Below are positions 45,493-54,689 of a stretch of DNA of 64,000 nt, piece by piece. This DNA is from Rhodothermia bacterium. Its GTDB lineage: Bacteria; Bacteroidota; Rhodothermia; Balneolales; Balneolaceae. Within the stretch, counting starts at the first letter, position 1; every line of letters starts with the position of its first letter. The DNA is taken from positions 310,001 to 374,000 of the forward strand of contig JAUICM010000003.1 in assembly GCA_030427885.1 (NCBI GenBank), written 5' to 3'. The notes beneath the pieces were generated by a model that worked only from the letters and a program-made list of their open reading frames with translations, was not told where the DNA came from and searched no databases. The position numbers and the translations under genes were made by a program.

Positions 45493-46476
45493 ATGCTGAG
45501 CAGGGTTGCCGATTCTATTTACTGGATTGGACGCTACATTGAACGGGCAGAAAATTATGCCCGGTTTATTGATGTTAATTTCAATCTGATGCTCGATCTG
45601 CCTCCAAGTATGAAAGAGCAATGGGATCCCTTGATCTCTGCAACCGGCGACCGGGACGTGTTTGTCTCGCTGTATAAGAATTTCGACCGGGTAAGTGCCA
45701 TCCATTTCCTTGCTTTCGATCTTGAGAACCCAAATTCCATGTTTTCATGTATTTCCAATGCCCGGGAAAATTCACGCATGGTAAGAGAAAAGATCACCAA
45801 AGAAAGCTGGGAAAAATTAAACGAGATCTATCTCTTTATGAAAGAAGGAGCCGAAAGAGAGGTCTGGAAATTAGATGATCCCAGGAGTTTCATTAATGAT
45901 GTTAAATATGGGATCCAGCTTTTATATGGGATCAGTGATAATAGTGTGGCACGAACTGATGGCTGGCATTATCTTCGGCTGGGTCAGTACCTGGAGCGTG
46001 CAGATAAAACCTCAAGGATCCTTGATGTAAAGTATCATATCCTCCTTCCCTCAGTTCAGGAGGTTGGCAGCACTATCGATATCCTCCACTGGATGGCTCT
46101 TCTGAAATCAGTATCAGGGTTCAATATTTACAGGCAGGTTTATGGTAGTATTGAGCCTAAAAGTATTGTAGAGTTCCTGGTGCTCAACAAATACTTCCCC
46201 AGATCAATCTATTTTTCGCTTATGGAAGCCCAGGAATGTCTTCACCGGCTTACCAACTCAACGGGAAGAGGCTTTAAAAACACTTCTGAGAAACGGCTGG
46301 GATCACTTTGCTCTCAGCTGGAGTATTACGATGTAAATGACGTGATCGATATTGGAATACATGAATTTCTTGATGATTTACAGCTGAAAATCAACCATAT
46401 TTCTGATGCCATTCATGCTAATTTCTTTACGATCGGAGATTCCCTAACCATGCAAAAACAGTTTAATAATTCATGA
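45493..46476 (+). CDS. Alpha-E domain protein (DUF403)
   Basis: A 327-residue all-helical protein with the family start (MLSRVADSIYWIGRYIERAEN), NARENSRMVREKI, and WHYLRLGQYLERADKTSRILD. Its function is not known, but it accompanies the circularly permuted ATP-grasp gene in many phyla and is thought to act with it. It begins 26 bp after the ATP-grasp gene, and its stop codon overlaps the start of the Anbu gene (ATGA). Confidence 0.92.
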   Translation: MLSRVADSIYWIGRYIERAENYARFIDVNFNLMLDLPPSMKEQWDPLISATGDRDVFVSLYKNFDRVSAIHFLAFDLENPNSMFSCISNARENSRMVREKITKESWEKLNEIYLFMKEGAEREVWKLDDPRSFINDVKYGIQLLYGISDNSVARTDGWHYLRLGQYLERADKTSRILDVKYHILLPSVQEVGSTIDILHWMALLKSVSGFNIYRQVYGSIEPKSIVEFLVLNKYFPRSIYFSLMEAQECLHRLTNSTGRGFKNTSEKRLGSLCSQLEYYDVNDVIDIGIHEFLDDLQLKINHISDAIHANFFTIGDSLTMQKQFNNS

Positions 46477-47231
46477 CCTACTGCCTCGGAATAAAAACAA
46501 AATATGGCCTTGTTGGCCTTTCTGATACCAGAATCACTTCCGGTACTGAAACCACTTCTTCCAAAAAAGTATTTACCATTAATGGTAACAAACATTGTTT
46601 TTTTATCATGACCTCCGGACTGCGATCTGTGAGAGATAAAACCATCACCTATTTCGGTGAGATGATGGAAACGGAGGGCGACAATTTCACCAAACTCTAT
46701 AAAACAGTAAGTCGGTTTGGAGATCTGGTAAAACAAGTCGCAAAAGAGGACAAAGTATCTTTGGAAGAAAACGGGTTTTCGTTTAATCTGCACGCGATCA
46801 TTGGCGGACAGCTTGAAAATGACTCCGCTCCAAAATTATTCCTTTTATACCCTGAGGGGAACTGGATCGAGATCGGTGAAAGCACCCCGTTTGTGATTAT
46901 AGGAAATAAAGGCTCGGGACATCCTATTCTTAAAAGATCGGTTAGCTATAATGAAAACCTGGAATATGCACTCAAGTGTGCCTTCCTTTCTTTTGATGCC
47001 ACCCGTATTTCCGCTAATGATGTTGGCTATCCAGTTGACACCGTAGTTATGAAGAACAACTCTTTCTTCATTCAGGAACATCGTTTTGATGAGGGAGATC
47101 TGAGAGAAATGTCTGAGCTCTGGAATAATATGTTACGCCAAACTATTGATACACTTCCCAATACGTCTTTGGCTAAGGCTTTTACCGGGCCTGAAAAAGC
47201 CCCGATCAACCGAATTAGCCTTTCATCTTAG
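46473..47231 (+). CDS. Anbu-type proteasome-like Ntn hydrolase
   Basis: A 252-residue proteasome-fold protein. It begins MTYCLGIKTKYGLVGLSDTR; in the Anbu family (ancestral beta subunit, also called BPH) Thr2, exposed after removal of Met1, is the nucleophile, and Asp18 and Lys36 (SKKVF) or a nearby Lys are the expected partners. It is distinct from HslV. Anbu proteins assemble into helical or ring-like complexes; peptidase activity has been hard to show. Its neighbours, ATP-grasp, alpha-E and transglutaminase-like genes, are the classical Anbu companions. It overlaps the gene before by 4 bp and the gene after by 1 bp, so the operon is tightly coupled. Confidence 0.88.
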   Translation: MTYCLGIKTKYGLVGLSDTRITSGTETTSSKKVFTINGNKHCFFIMTSGLRSVRDKTITYFGEMMETEGDNFTKLYKTVSRFGDLVKQVAKEDKVSLEENGFSFNLHAIIGGQLENDSAPKLFLLYPEGNWIEIGESTPFVIIGNKGSGHPILKRSVSYNENLEYALKCAFLSFDATRISANDVGYPVDTVVMKNNSFFIQEHRFDEGDLREMSELWNNMLRQTIDTLPNTSLAKAFTGPEKAPINRISLSS

Positions 47232-48082
47232 TGGAACTCAATATTGTACATAGAACCCGTTACAATTATACCAAGCCGGTTAATCTGAGTCCGCACTATA
47301 TTCGCCTGCGCCCGCAAAGCAGATCGCATATCACTCTTAAGAAATTCGACCTTAGGATTACACCGGAACCCATGAGCATCTCGGAACGTATCGATGCTGA
47401 GAACAATCATTATTTCCAGGTTTGGATGGAGCCAGTTCCCGTGAAGGAGATATATATTAAAGCAGACCTGACCTTAGATGTAGAGCGCTTCGATCCTTTT
47501 CATTTTATCATAGATCCACCGATCCGCTTCTTTCAAAATCACTTTCATTATCCCGAGGTGCTCAGGGATCTTTTGATTCCGTATTTGCATGGCTATAATC
47601 AAACGTATTCTTACAGCTCATTCTTAAGTGGCCGGATCAAGGGATGTGATAATAGTTGCGTGCTTTTCATAACAGATCTGCTGCGGTATATCTTCAATAA
47701 TTTTACTTATGAGCCTAAAGATCAAAACGTGACACTTGATTCCGAATTGATCTATCAGCAACGTACGGGCTCTTGCAAAGAACTCTCCTGGATGCTTATT
47801 GAGATGCTGCGCAGCACCGGCCTGGCTGCTCGCTTTGTAAGTGGTTATGCATATAATCCCATTCTTGGCGACGGACATGAACTACATGGATGGGTGGAAG
47901 TCTTACTTCCCGGAGCAGGGTGGATCGGCATCGATCCCAGTTCGGGCTTACTTACCGATGAACATTATATCCCCGTTGCCACCAGTTTCGACCCTTCGTT
48001 AACAATGCCCATAACCGGTAGTTATACCGGTGAAGGAAACTCTAAACTTCGTGCCTCTGTCTCAATCTCTGAGGTTGCCTGA
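47231..48082 (+). CDS. Transglutaminase-like cysteine protease-fold protein
   Basis: A 283-residue protein starting with GTG at 47231, which overlaps the Anbu stop codon as TAGTG. The N-terminal domain (about 1-90) is the bacterial transglutaminase-like beta domain (IVHRTRYNYTKPV, SPHYIRLRPQS). The catalytic triad is visible: Cys182 (RTGSCKEL), His219 (HELHGWVE) and Asp235 (WIGIDPSSG). Proteins of this type are more likely peptidases or amidases than true crosslinkers. Genomic companionship with ATP-grasp and Anbu suggests it processes the peptide product. Convergent with the HtrA gene, 4 bp away. Confidence 0.9.
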   Translation: MELNIVHRTRYNYTKPVNLSPHYIRLRPQSRSHITLKKFDLRITPEPMSISERIDAENNHYFQVWMEPVPVKEIYIKADLTLDVERFDPFHFIIDPPIRFFQNHFHYPEVLRDLLIPYLHGYNQTYSYSSFLSGRIKGCDNSCVLFITDLLRYIFNNFTYEPKDQNVTLDSELIYQQRTGSCKELSWMLIEMLRSTGLAARFVSGYAYNPILGDGHELHGWVEVLLPGAGWIGIDPSSGLLTDEHYIPVATSFDPSLTMPITGSYTGEGNSKLRASVSISEVA

Positions 48083-48086
48083 AGAC

Positions 48087-49256
48087 TTATCTCCCGGCTA
48101 CACTTCTTCGGAGTACCATCTCAGTTTCGTATTCCTTGCCATCTCTGAATAGCCTGATCTTCATTTTCTCTCCCTCAGCAAATTCACGCATTAAAGCCCA
48201 TGCATGCATCTCGCTGGCAACTTTCTGATCCCCTATTCTAATGATGATATCAGCTGGCATGATTCCAGCATCAAAAGCAGGGCCGTCTTTGTTTACGGTC
48301 TTTACAAATAACCCCGGTACCGGTGGCAGACCATATCTATACACATGTTGGCGTGTCATTGCCTCAAATTCGAATCCAGGATCAAAATCTAATGAAACAG
48401 TACCTGATTCCTTCAGCTGAGTTATGATCTTCTGAACACGCTCACTTGGAATAGCAAAACCAAGCCCCACAAATCCGGCACTTGTTCCTCCTGTATAAAT
48501 AAAGGTATTTACTCCGATAACCTCCCCATCACTGTTTACCAGTGGTCCACCAGAATTTCCGCGGTTAATGGCCGCATCCGTCTGAATCATATCAATATAC
48601 ACGCGTGGTTCTTGTGGATTGGGACGGAAATCACGTTCTGTCGCACTTACAACACCCACCGTTACGGTTGGCTTACCATCTGCAAAAAGCCCGAATGGAT
48701 TCCCCATAGCTATGGCCCACTCGCCAACCATTACATCATGAGAATCGGCAAATTTGATGAATGGAAAATCTGTTTTATCACTTTTGAGTTTTAACAGGGC
48801 CAGGTCCGCAAGTTCATCAGAGCCTAACAGCTCAGCTTCATAGCTTTCTTCGTTTGCCAGAGTTACCATAATGGTTTTAGCGCTTTCACTGGCCACATGT
48901 TGATTAGTAACGATCAAGCCGTCATTACTTATGATGAATCCGGATCCCATACTTTGAACTTCCCGCTCAATGGGCTGATTGAAGAATCGAAATATCGACA
49001 TATCGAAATTACGGGTATAACCAGTCTGAAGTTCTGTAACCGTGATACTTACAATGGCCGGACTTGCTTCTTCAACCGCGTTCGTGATTGCATTATTTCT
49101 GCTGGCACTGATGGATTCATTAGCATTGGCTGGCTGATCAGTCACTGGCATTGTTAAGACAGCCGGGGCTTTGGCTGCAGAGTCTTGCTCTGATGGCTTG
49201 TTACAACCAAGTATCATAAACCCTGTGATTAATACGGCGCTAAGTAATCTCTTCAT
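48087..49256 (-). CDS. HtrA/DegP-family serine protease, lipoprotein
   Basis: A 389-residue envelope protease. The signal ends in ILGC (Cys18), so it is membrane-anchored. The trypsin-like domain (about 50-260) has His120 (VTNQHVAS), Asp151 (ADLALLKL) and Ser235 (GNSGGPLV). One PDZ domain follows (about 275-385; PADIIIRIGDQKV). It likely degrades or refolds damaged envelope proteins. The next gene on this strand upstream, nrnA, ends 18 bp away, so they may be cotranscribed. Confidence 0.93.
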   Translation of the reverse strand: MKRLLSAVLITGFMILGCNKPSEQDSAAKAPAVLTMPVTDQPANANESISASRNNAITNAVEEASPAIVSITVTELQTGYTRNFDMSIFRFFNQPIEREVQSMGSGFIISNDGLIVTNQHVASESAKTIMVTLANEESYEAELLGSDELADLALLKLKSDKTDFPFIKFADSHDVMVGEWAIAMGNPFGLFADGKPTVTVGVVSATERDFRPNPQEPRVYIDMIQTDAAINRGNSGGPLVNSDGEVIGVNTFIYTGGTSAGFVGLGFAIPSERVQKIITQLKESGTVSLDFDPGFEFEAMTRQHVYRYGLPPVPGLFVKTVNKDGPAFDAGIMPADIIIRIGDQKVASEMHAWALMREFAEGEKMKIRLFRDGKEYETEMVLRRSVAGR

Positions 49257-49274
49257 AGAGTAATCGGTTATGTT

Positions 49275-50237
49275 TTAAAGCTGTTCTTCTCCCAGCTTAA
49301 TTACTTCATCTATGGCTTTATCCAGCGGTCCCGGATGCCAGGCTCCCGCTGCTTTTTTATGGCCACCACCATTCAGGTTTCTGGCCCACCTATTTACATC
49401 TATCTCACTTCTGGAACGTAAACTCATTTTTATACGATCATCATCTTCCCGAAACAGTACACAGGCTTTCACACCAGTTATGCTCAACGGATAGCTCACA
49501 AAACCTTCCGTGTCTTCCTTAGCCGTTCCTGTTTCTTCAAACATGGCCTTGGTAACGTACATGCTGGCAATTTGTTGGTTTGCATGAAAAGTTATTGTCC
49601 CTAACGCTCTGCTAAGCAAATGAATCTGGTCGATCGTCTTGGTTGAATAGATCTTTTCGGCGATCTCATTCGGTTTGAATCCTCCTTTATCTAAAAGAAC
49701 CGATGCTGCACGGAGTGTATTCGGTGTTACACTATCAAACTGAAAAGAGCCTGAGTCTGTCAGTATTCCTGCGAACAAGGCCTTAGCTGCAGGTGCATCT
49801 ATCTGATCCGGATCGTGTTCAGCGTATAATTCATACACTAGTTCACAGGCTGATGAATAGTCTGTTCTTGAGACAAATTCCTCAAAAATATCATCCGGCT
49901 GGGGATGGTGATCGATCATATAAATAGGTTTCCCTGTTTCTTCGACCTTCATTGCCACTTCCCCAAAACGGTGAAGAGCATTCCCATCTACAACCACGAA
50001 TGCATCAAACTGATCCAGATCCTCATTACTGGGTTGTATTACAGGGAAAAGATCTGTCAACCAAACAAGGTTATCTGCTGGCACATCTTCATTATAGGCC
50101 GTAGCATCGATCCCATTTTTCTGAAGCCACAAACACAAACCTATCTGTGAACCGAGGCAATCACCATCAGGGCGTACATGTGAAAAAACGGCGACTTTTT
50201 TATGACGCGTTATCTTTGAAATAAACTCTTTGAACAT
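49275..50237 (-). CDS. nrnA: DHH-family oligoribonuclease / pAp phosphatase (NrnA type)
   Basis: Degrades short RNA oligonucleotides to mononucleotides and dephosphorylates 3'-phosphoadenosine 5'-phosphate. The start is put at the ATG at 50237 (MFKEFISKITRHKKV) because a strong AGGAGA lies 6 nt upstream; an earlier in-frame start at 50276 lacks this. The 320-residue product has the DHH motifs HVRPDGDCLGSQ, VVVDGN and MIDHHPQPDD, and the DHHA1 motif LNGGGHKKAAG near the C-terminus. Divergent from the thiamine pyrophosphokinase gene. Confidence 0.93.
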   Translation of the reverse strand: MFKEFISKITRHKKVAVFSHVRPDGDCLGSQIGLCLWLQKNGIDATAYNEDVPADNLVWLTDLFPVIQPSNEDLDQFDAFVVVDGNALHRFGEVAMKVEETGKPIYMIDHHPQPDDIFEEFVSRTDYSSACELVYELYAEHDPDQIDAPAAKALFAGILTDSGSFQFDSVTPNTLRAASVLLDKGGFKPNEIAEKIYSTKTIDQIHLLSRALGTITFHANQQIASMYVTKAMFEETGTAKEDTEGFVSYPLSITGVKACVLFREDDDRIKMSLRSRSEIDVNRWARNLNGGGHKKAAGAWHPGPLDKAIDEVIKLGEEQL

Positions 50238-50326
50238 AAATCTCCTTTTCTCAAAAATAGCCCAATCGTAAAGCAATTACATTTCTTTTGCCACGATTTT
50301 TTATCCTTGGGTAAAAACACGGATAG

Positions 50327-50962
50327 ATGCACACACTTATTGTCTGCGGAGGCACCCCTCCCACCAAAAAACTATTAGAACGTGAAGTTAACGAAGCCGA
50401 GCTTGTAATTGGCGCTGACAGTGGGGGCTATGCGTTGTTAGGGTATGGATTTACTCCTGATCTTGTGATCGGTGATATGGACAGTTTTGCTTATACCAAT
50501 CATGAAGGCATCAATATTCTTGAAGATCCGGACCAGGAAACGAATGACCTCGAAAAAGCACTCGAATATGTACTTAAAAAAGGAGCTAAAACCTGTACTG
50601 TTCTAGGAACATTAGGAAAACGCATTGATCATACCATGAAAAACCTTTCTGTATTCTGCCGGTACTGGGATCGCTTTGATTCTATTGTTTTCAGGGATGA
50701 TTACGGCGACACAATTTTAACCCGATCTCCTTATGAGCCCGAGTTGCCTGTAGGCACTAAGATCTCTTTCTTTCCGGTTGGAGCCCCGGTTGAAGAGTTT
50801 ACCTCAACCGATGTTCTTTACCCACTCACCAACAGCACCCTCGAATTTGGGGGACAGGATGGAACTTCAAATGAAATCACCGGACCACACATGAAAATTA
50901 CATTTAAAGAGGGTTTTCTGGGTGTTTTTATCGGAAATGGAGAAAAGATGAAAAAGGGTTAA
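50327..50962 (+). CDS. thiN: Thiamine pyrophosphokinase
   Basis: Transfers pyrophosphate from ATP to thiamine to give thiamine diphosphate. The 211-residue product shows the family motifs: GADSGGYAL, PDLVIGDMDSF, the acidic QETNDLEKAL and GTLGKRIDHTM, followed by the C-terminal beta domain. Cytoplasmic. A single gene 78 bp before pepP, with no thiamine riboswitch seen upstream. Confidence 0.93.
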   Translation: MHTLIVCGGTPPTKKLLEREVNEAELVIGADSGGYALLGYGFTPDLVIGDMDSFAYTNHEGINILEDPDQETNDLEKALEYVLKKGAKTCTVLGTLGKRIDHTMKNLSVFCRYWDRFDSIVFRDDYGDTILTRSPYEPELPVGTKISFFPVGAPVEEFTSTDVLYPLTNSTLEFGGQDGTSNEITGPHMKITFKEGFLGVFIGNGEKMKKG

Positions 50963-51040
50963 AGCTCTTTTCCCATCTCGATATTAGACCCGCGATTTAC
51001 TATCCTTATTTGAAATTATTTAAAACTATCCTATACAGTC

Positions 51041-52375
51041 ATGCATCATATTCACCGCGAAAAACTATTCTCACTTTTTGATGACAACCAAAACGGAGTC
51101 GTATTTATTCAGGGCGCTGACACCATGTATCGTTACAGCACAGATTATGAATTCCCTTTCCGTCAGGAATCGAATTTCTGGTATCTCACTGGTGCTAATG
51201 AAGCCGACTGTGCCCTTATTCTGGATCTGAAGAAGGAAGAATATCATCTGTTTGTTCCAAAGCGGGATGCACAATATGCAGTTTGGCACGGATATGTGAA
51301 AACGCTGGAGCAGTATCAGAAAGAATATAATCCGGATCATTTGCACTACTCAAATGAACTGCTTCATGTACTCAATGAGTTGAAACCAGACACTGTGTAT
51401 TGCCTTGATGAAGAGCAGGCTGAGTATATCGAAGACCTCGATCGTGGTTTTGAAGTAGAAACCGAAGCCCTAATTGACGCTCTGACATATTGCCGTGTTC
51501 TTAAAACTGACTGGGAGCTTGATCAAATGAGAGAAGCTTGCAGGGTTAACGACCTGGCTTATACAGAAGTGATGAAATCTATCAGACCAGGAATGTTCGA
51601 ATACGAACTCAAAGCCATCTTCAGCAAAGTAAATCTTGAGAACGGATTATTGCTTGATGCATACAATGGGATCTTTGCTTCCGGGGTAAATGCCTCTATT
51701 CTTCATTATGTTGAAAATAACAGCAAAGTGAATGATGGCGATCTCTTTTTAATGGATGCAGGATACGAATGTAATGGTTATGCTGCTGATTATACCAGAA
51801 CATTTCCTGCGAACGGAACCTTCACCGAAACACAGGCGGGTATCTATAATGCGGTTTTAAATGCCCAGAACCAGGTTATTGAAGAAGTAAAACCGGGCGC
51901 CAAAATGGAAGACCTTCACATGCTGGCTGCCAGAGTAATGATGCAGGGACTTCTGGACCTGGGCGTTCTAAAAGGAAGCCTTGATGAGATCATGGAAGAA
52001 AACATCTTTGCTTTATTCTTCCCGCATGGCCTGGGTCACTTCCTGGGACTAGATACTCACGATGTGGGCGGATATCCAAAAGGAGTTGACCGAATCGACC
52101 GACCAGGTATAAAATTCCTCCGGGCAAGAAGAGAACTACTTCCCGGAATGGTAATTACCATCGAACCAGGACTTTATTTTGTGCCAGCTGTTCTGGAACC
52201 AGCAATTGAAGATCCTGAAAAAGCAAAATATTTGAACATTGAACGAGTTAAGTCATTGATGAACTTCGGTGGTATTCGTATTGAGGATGATGTTGTTGTA
52301 ACAGAAACCGGATATGAAAATCTGACCAACGTTCCAAAGGCGATTGAGGAGATCGAGAAATTAATGTCCAATTAA
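51041..52375 (+). CDS. pepP: Xaa-Pro aminopeptidase (PepP, M24B family)
   Basis: Releases the N-terminal residue from peptides with proline in second position. The 444-residue protein has an aminopeptidase P N-terminal domain (about 1-130; FPFRQESNFWYLTGANE) and the pita-bread catalytic domain with metal ligands in MDAGYECNGYAADYTRTF (two Asp), PHGLGHFLGLDTHD (His), TIEPGLYF (Glu) and GIRIEDDVVV (Glu). Cytoplasmic. It is followed 9 bp later by the paralogue pair, possibly in one transcript. Confidence 0.95.
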   Translation: MHHIHREKLFSLFDDNQNGVVFIQGADTMYRYSTDYEFPFRQESNFWYLTGANEADCALILDLKKEEYHLFVPKRDAQYAVWHGYVKTLEQYQKEYNPDHLHYSNELLHVLNELKPDTVYCLDEEQAEYIEDLDRGFEVETEALIDALTYCRVLKTDWELDQMREACRVNDLAYTEVMKSIRPGMFEYELKAIFSKVNLENGLLLDAYNGIFASGVNASILHYVENNSKVNDGDLFLMDAGYECNGYAADYTRTFPANGTFTETQAGIYNAVLNAQNQVIEEVKPGAKMEDLHMLAARVMMQGLLDLGVLKGSLDEIMEENIFALFFPHGLGHFLGLDTHDVGGYPKGVDRIDRPGIKFLRARRELLPGMVITIEPGLYFVPAVLEPAIEDPEKAKYLNIERVKSLMNFGGIRIEDDVVVTETGYENLTNVPKAIEEIEKLMSN

Positions 52376-52384
52376 GCTCAAAAT

Positions 52385-53470
52385 ATGGTTCTACGGTTAC
52401 TGCTTTCAATATTATTGTTGCTTCTATTGAAACCTGTTTTGGCGCAAGAACAAATTCAGATAAAAGGAGTGGTTACCGACAGTAAAACCGGAGAACCTGT
52501 TCCCGGAGCAAATGTTTATCTATCCGGAACAACATCCGGGCAGCAGACAAATGCGGATGGCTCCTACTCGTTCAGGACAAAGCTTAAAGGTGGTTACACA
52601 TTGGTCGCCAGCTACATTGGGTACGAACCTCAAGCGGTCGATATCTTTGTAGATGATGACCCGGTAATCCACCAGAATCTGAGCCTGAAACTTACCGGTA
52701 TAGAACTTGATGAGATCGTCGTTACTGCTTCGAATGAAGGTTGGTTCAAACGATTTAAATCCTTCAGTCAGTTTTTTATTGGAATGGGTCGGTATAGTGA
52801 TGAGGTTACAATTTTAAATGGTGAGGTACTTGACTTCAGCGAGCCTGACGGAGATGGATTTATAACCGTAAGCTCAAAACTTCCTCTCAGGTTTATAAAT
52901 ACCGCTTTAGGATATGAAATCGCTGCCGACTTTCTAGATGTTGTATTTAATCCCAACACATACGATGGCCGATATGTAGTGTATACTAACTTCACTGAAA
53001 TGAACCCCTCGAACCTTCAGCAGCACGACCAATGGATTCAAAATCGTCAGTCTGCCTATATTGGTTCTCCCAAGCATTTTTTTAGTAGCTACCTAAGTGG
53101 AAATTACCGATCAGAGGGGTTCCGGATCCTTCGCGAGGGTGGACAGATCTCAGAGCTTGAAGACCGTAGCCTTGTTTATCAGTTTTACCCGGGGCAAGGA
53201 ACCCAAATCCTGAACAATTACCATGCATTAACCCTCACTGAATATCAAATGGCGATTGGACACGATATCAGGATTGAATCCTCCGGAAGAATTCAAAACC
53301 GGGAACAGATCAGTTACGTATCTTATGGCTCAGCTGAAGTTCCATTCTTTATTGTAAGTGATAACGGAAATCTATATGATCCAAAACAGCTGGAGTATTC
53401 CGGCAAATGGGGGTTGGAACGAGCTTCCGTACTTTTACCTTTAGAGTATATCCCGACAACCAGTAACTGA
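52385..53470 (+). CDS. Carboxypeptidase-regulatory-like domain protein, exported (paralogue 1)
   Basis: A 361-residue exported protein; signal peptide 1-20 (ending VLAQ). Residues about 24-110 are a carboxypeptidase regulatory-like domain (IKGVVTDSKTGEPVPGANVY, TLVASYIGYEPQ), as at the start of TonB receptors, but no plug or barrel follows. The remaining 250 residues form a domain seen also in the next gene: FFIGMGRYSDEV, ALGYEI, YIGSPKHFFSS, LYDPKQLEYSGKWG. The family occurs in Bacteroidota; its function is unknown. 9 bp gap to both neighbours, so likely in an operon with pepP. Confidence 0.8.
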   Translation: MVLRLLLSILLLLLLKPVLAQEQIQIKGVVTDSKTGEPVPGANVYLSGTTSGQQTNADGSYSFRTKLKGGYTLVASYIGYEPQAVDIFVDDDPVIHQNLSLKLTGIELDEIVVTASNEGWFKRFKSFSQFFIGMGRYSDEVTILNGEVLDFSEPDGDGFITVSSKLPLRFINTALGYEIAADFLDVVFNPNTYDGRYVVYTNFTEMNPSNLQQHDQWIQNRQSAYIGSPKHFFSSYLSGNYRSEGFRILREGGQISELEDRSLVYQFYPGQGTQILNNYHALTLTEYQMAIGHDIRIESSGRIQNREQISYVSYGSAEVPFFIVSDNGNLYDPKQLEYSGKWGLERASVLLPLEYIPTTSN

Positions 53471-53479
53471 TATTAGCAC

Positions 53480-54595
53480 GTGATCAGAAATACCTCAATA
53501 CTACTTCCTTTTCTGTTGGCACTATTAATTAGTGAGTTGTCATTCAGCCAAAGTCTGATCTATGGAAGAGTGATCGATGCAAAGACCCGTGAGCCTATTC
53601 CCGGTGCTAATGTATTTTTATCGAACACTACTATTGGTGCGCAAACTGATTCCGATGGGAAGTATTCGTTCACAACAAACGAGCACGGAAGTTATAATCT
53701 GGCTGCCAGTTTTATCGGGTATGAACCCGGTGGAGTGAATGTGATTATTGATGCCGGAAATAACGTGATCTGTAATTTCGAGCTTACCCAAACCGGCCTG
53801 GAAATGGAAGAGATCGTGGTTACTTCTTCCACCAAAAAATGGAGAGAGGCTTTTAGTGATTTCAAGATCTTTTTCATCGGGATGGGACTGTTCAGCCAGG
53901 AAGTAGAAATCAGAAATCCCCAGGTTATCGAGTTTGGAAATATGCGCCTTAATGGTTTTATCGATGTTACCACTAAGGCTCCACTTGAAGTAGAGAACAA
54001 AGCTATGGGATATATTATAAATATTGAATTTATAGGTGTATCCTTCAATCCGAAAACCTATTCCGGCAGATATATTCTCTACTCTAAATTCGAAAGTAAA
54101 AAACCAAGCTCCCCTGAAGAAGAAGAAACCTGGAAGGAAAACAGGAGAAAAGCCTATTATGGTTCACCGAAACATTTTTTCAAAAGCCTGGTTGATAAAA
54201 CTCTGGACGAAAATGGATTCACTCAAATGAGAGGAGGAGGGGTTGTGAAAAAACTGAACGACCTTTTTACCCTGGCCGAATATTATCCGGAGCGATGGAA
54301 TATGCTTAGTGAGAAATATCATTCTTTTATGCTAAGCGATGAACAGGTAAACATTGGGTACAAGGTTTCGTTTGACCAATCCGGCCGCATTGGTGACAGT
54401 GAAGGTATCAGTTACATCAGATATGGTACTAATGTTCCTTTCTTCCTGGTTAATGATGCTGGTAACCTCTACAATCCGGAACATCTACAGTATTCCGGGA
54501 AATGGGGTTGGGAACGGATCTCTACTATGCTTCCACTTGATTATGTTCCTGACAAGCCTCTTGAATCCGCTTTGAGCAATGAGAGTAATGAATAA
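53480..54595 (+). CDS. Carboxypeptidase-regulatory-like domain protein, exported (paralogue 2)
   Basis: A 371-residue protein with GTG start at 53480, 9 bp after the first paralogue. Signal peptide about 1-23 (ending SFSQ). It copies the layout of the neighbour: GRVIDAKTREPIPGANVF, NLAASFIGYEPGG, FFIGMGLFSQEV, AMGYII, YYGSPKHFFKS, LYNPEHLQYSGKWGWER. Conservation through the whole C-terminal domain shows a tandem duplication. Function unknown; shared motifs GSPKHFF and YSGKWG may mark a binding site. Confidence 0.8.
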   Translation: MIRNTSILLPFLLALLISELSFSQSLIYGRVIDAKTREPIPGANVFLSNTTIGAQTDSDGKYSFTTNEHGSYNLAASFIGYEPGGVNVIIDAGNNVICNFELTQTGLEMEEIVVTSSTKKWREAFSDFKIFFIGMGLFSQEVEIRNPQVIEFGNMRLNGFIDVTTKAPLEVENKAMGYIINIEFIGVSFNPKTYSGRYILYSKFESKKPSSPEEEETWKENRRKAYYGSPKHFFKSLVDKTLDENGFTQMRGGGVVKKLNDLFTLAEYYPERWNMLSEKYHSFMLSDEQVNIGYKVSFDQSGRIGDSEGISYIRYGTNVPFFLVNDAGNLYNPEHLQYSGKWGWERISTMLPLDYVPDKPLESALSNESNE

Positions 54596-54689
54596 GCATT
54601 CTTACAAAAATTTTATTCCTGCCTGTTAATTTTAGACTATATTTCTGCTTTAATAGTCCCTTTTAATTCTGCTTTCGCCTCCTATTACT

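Noticed and set aside
50238-50326. Thiamine (TPP) riboswitch before the thiamine pyrophosphokinase gene
   Set aside because: The gap is under 90 bp and lacks the conserved CUGAGA and ACCUGA elements.
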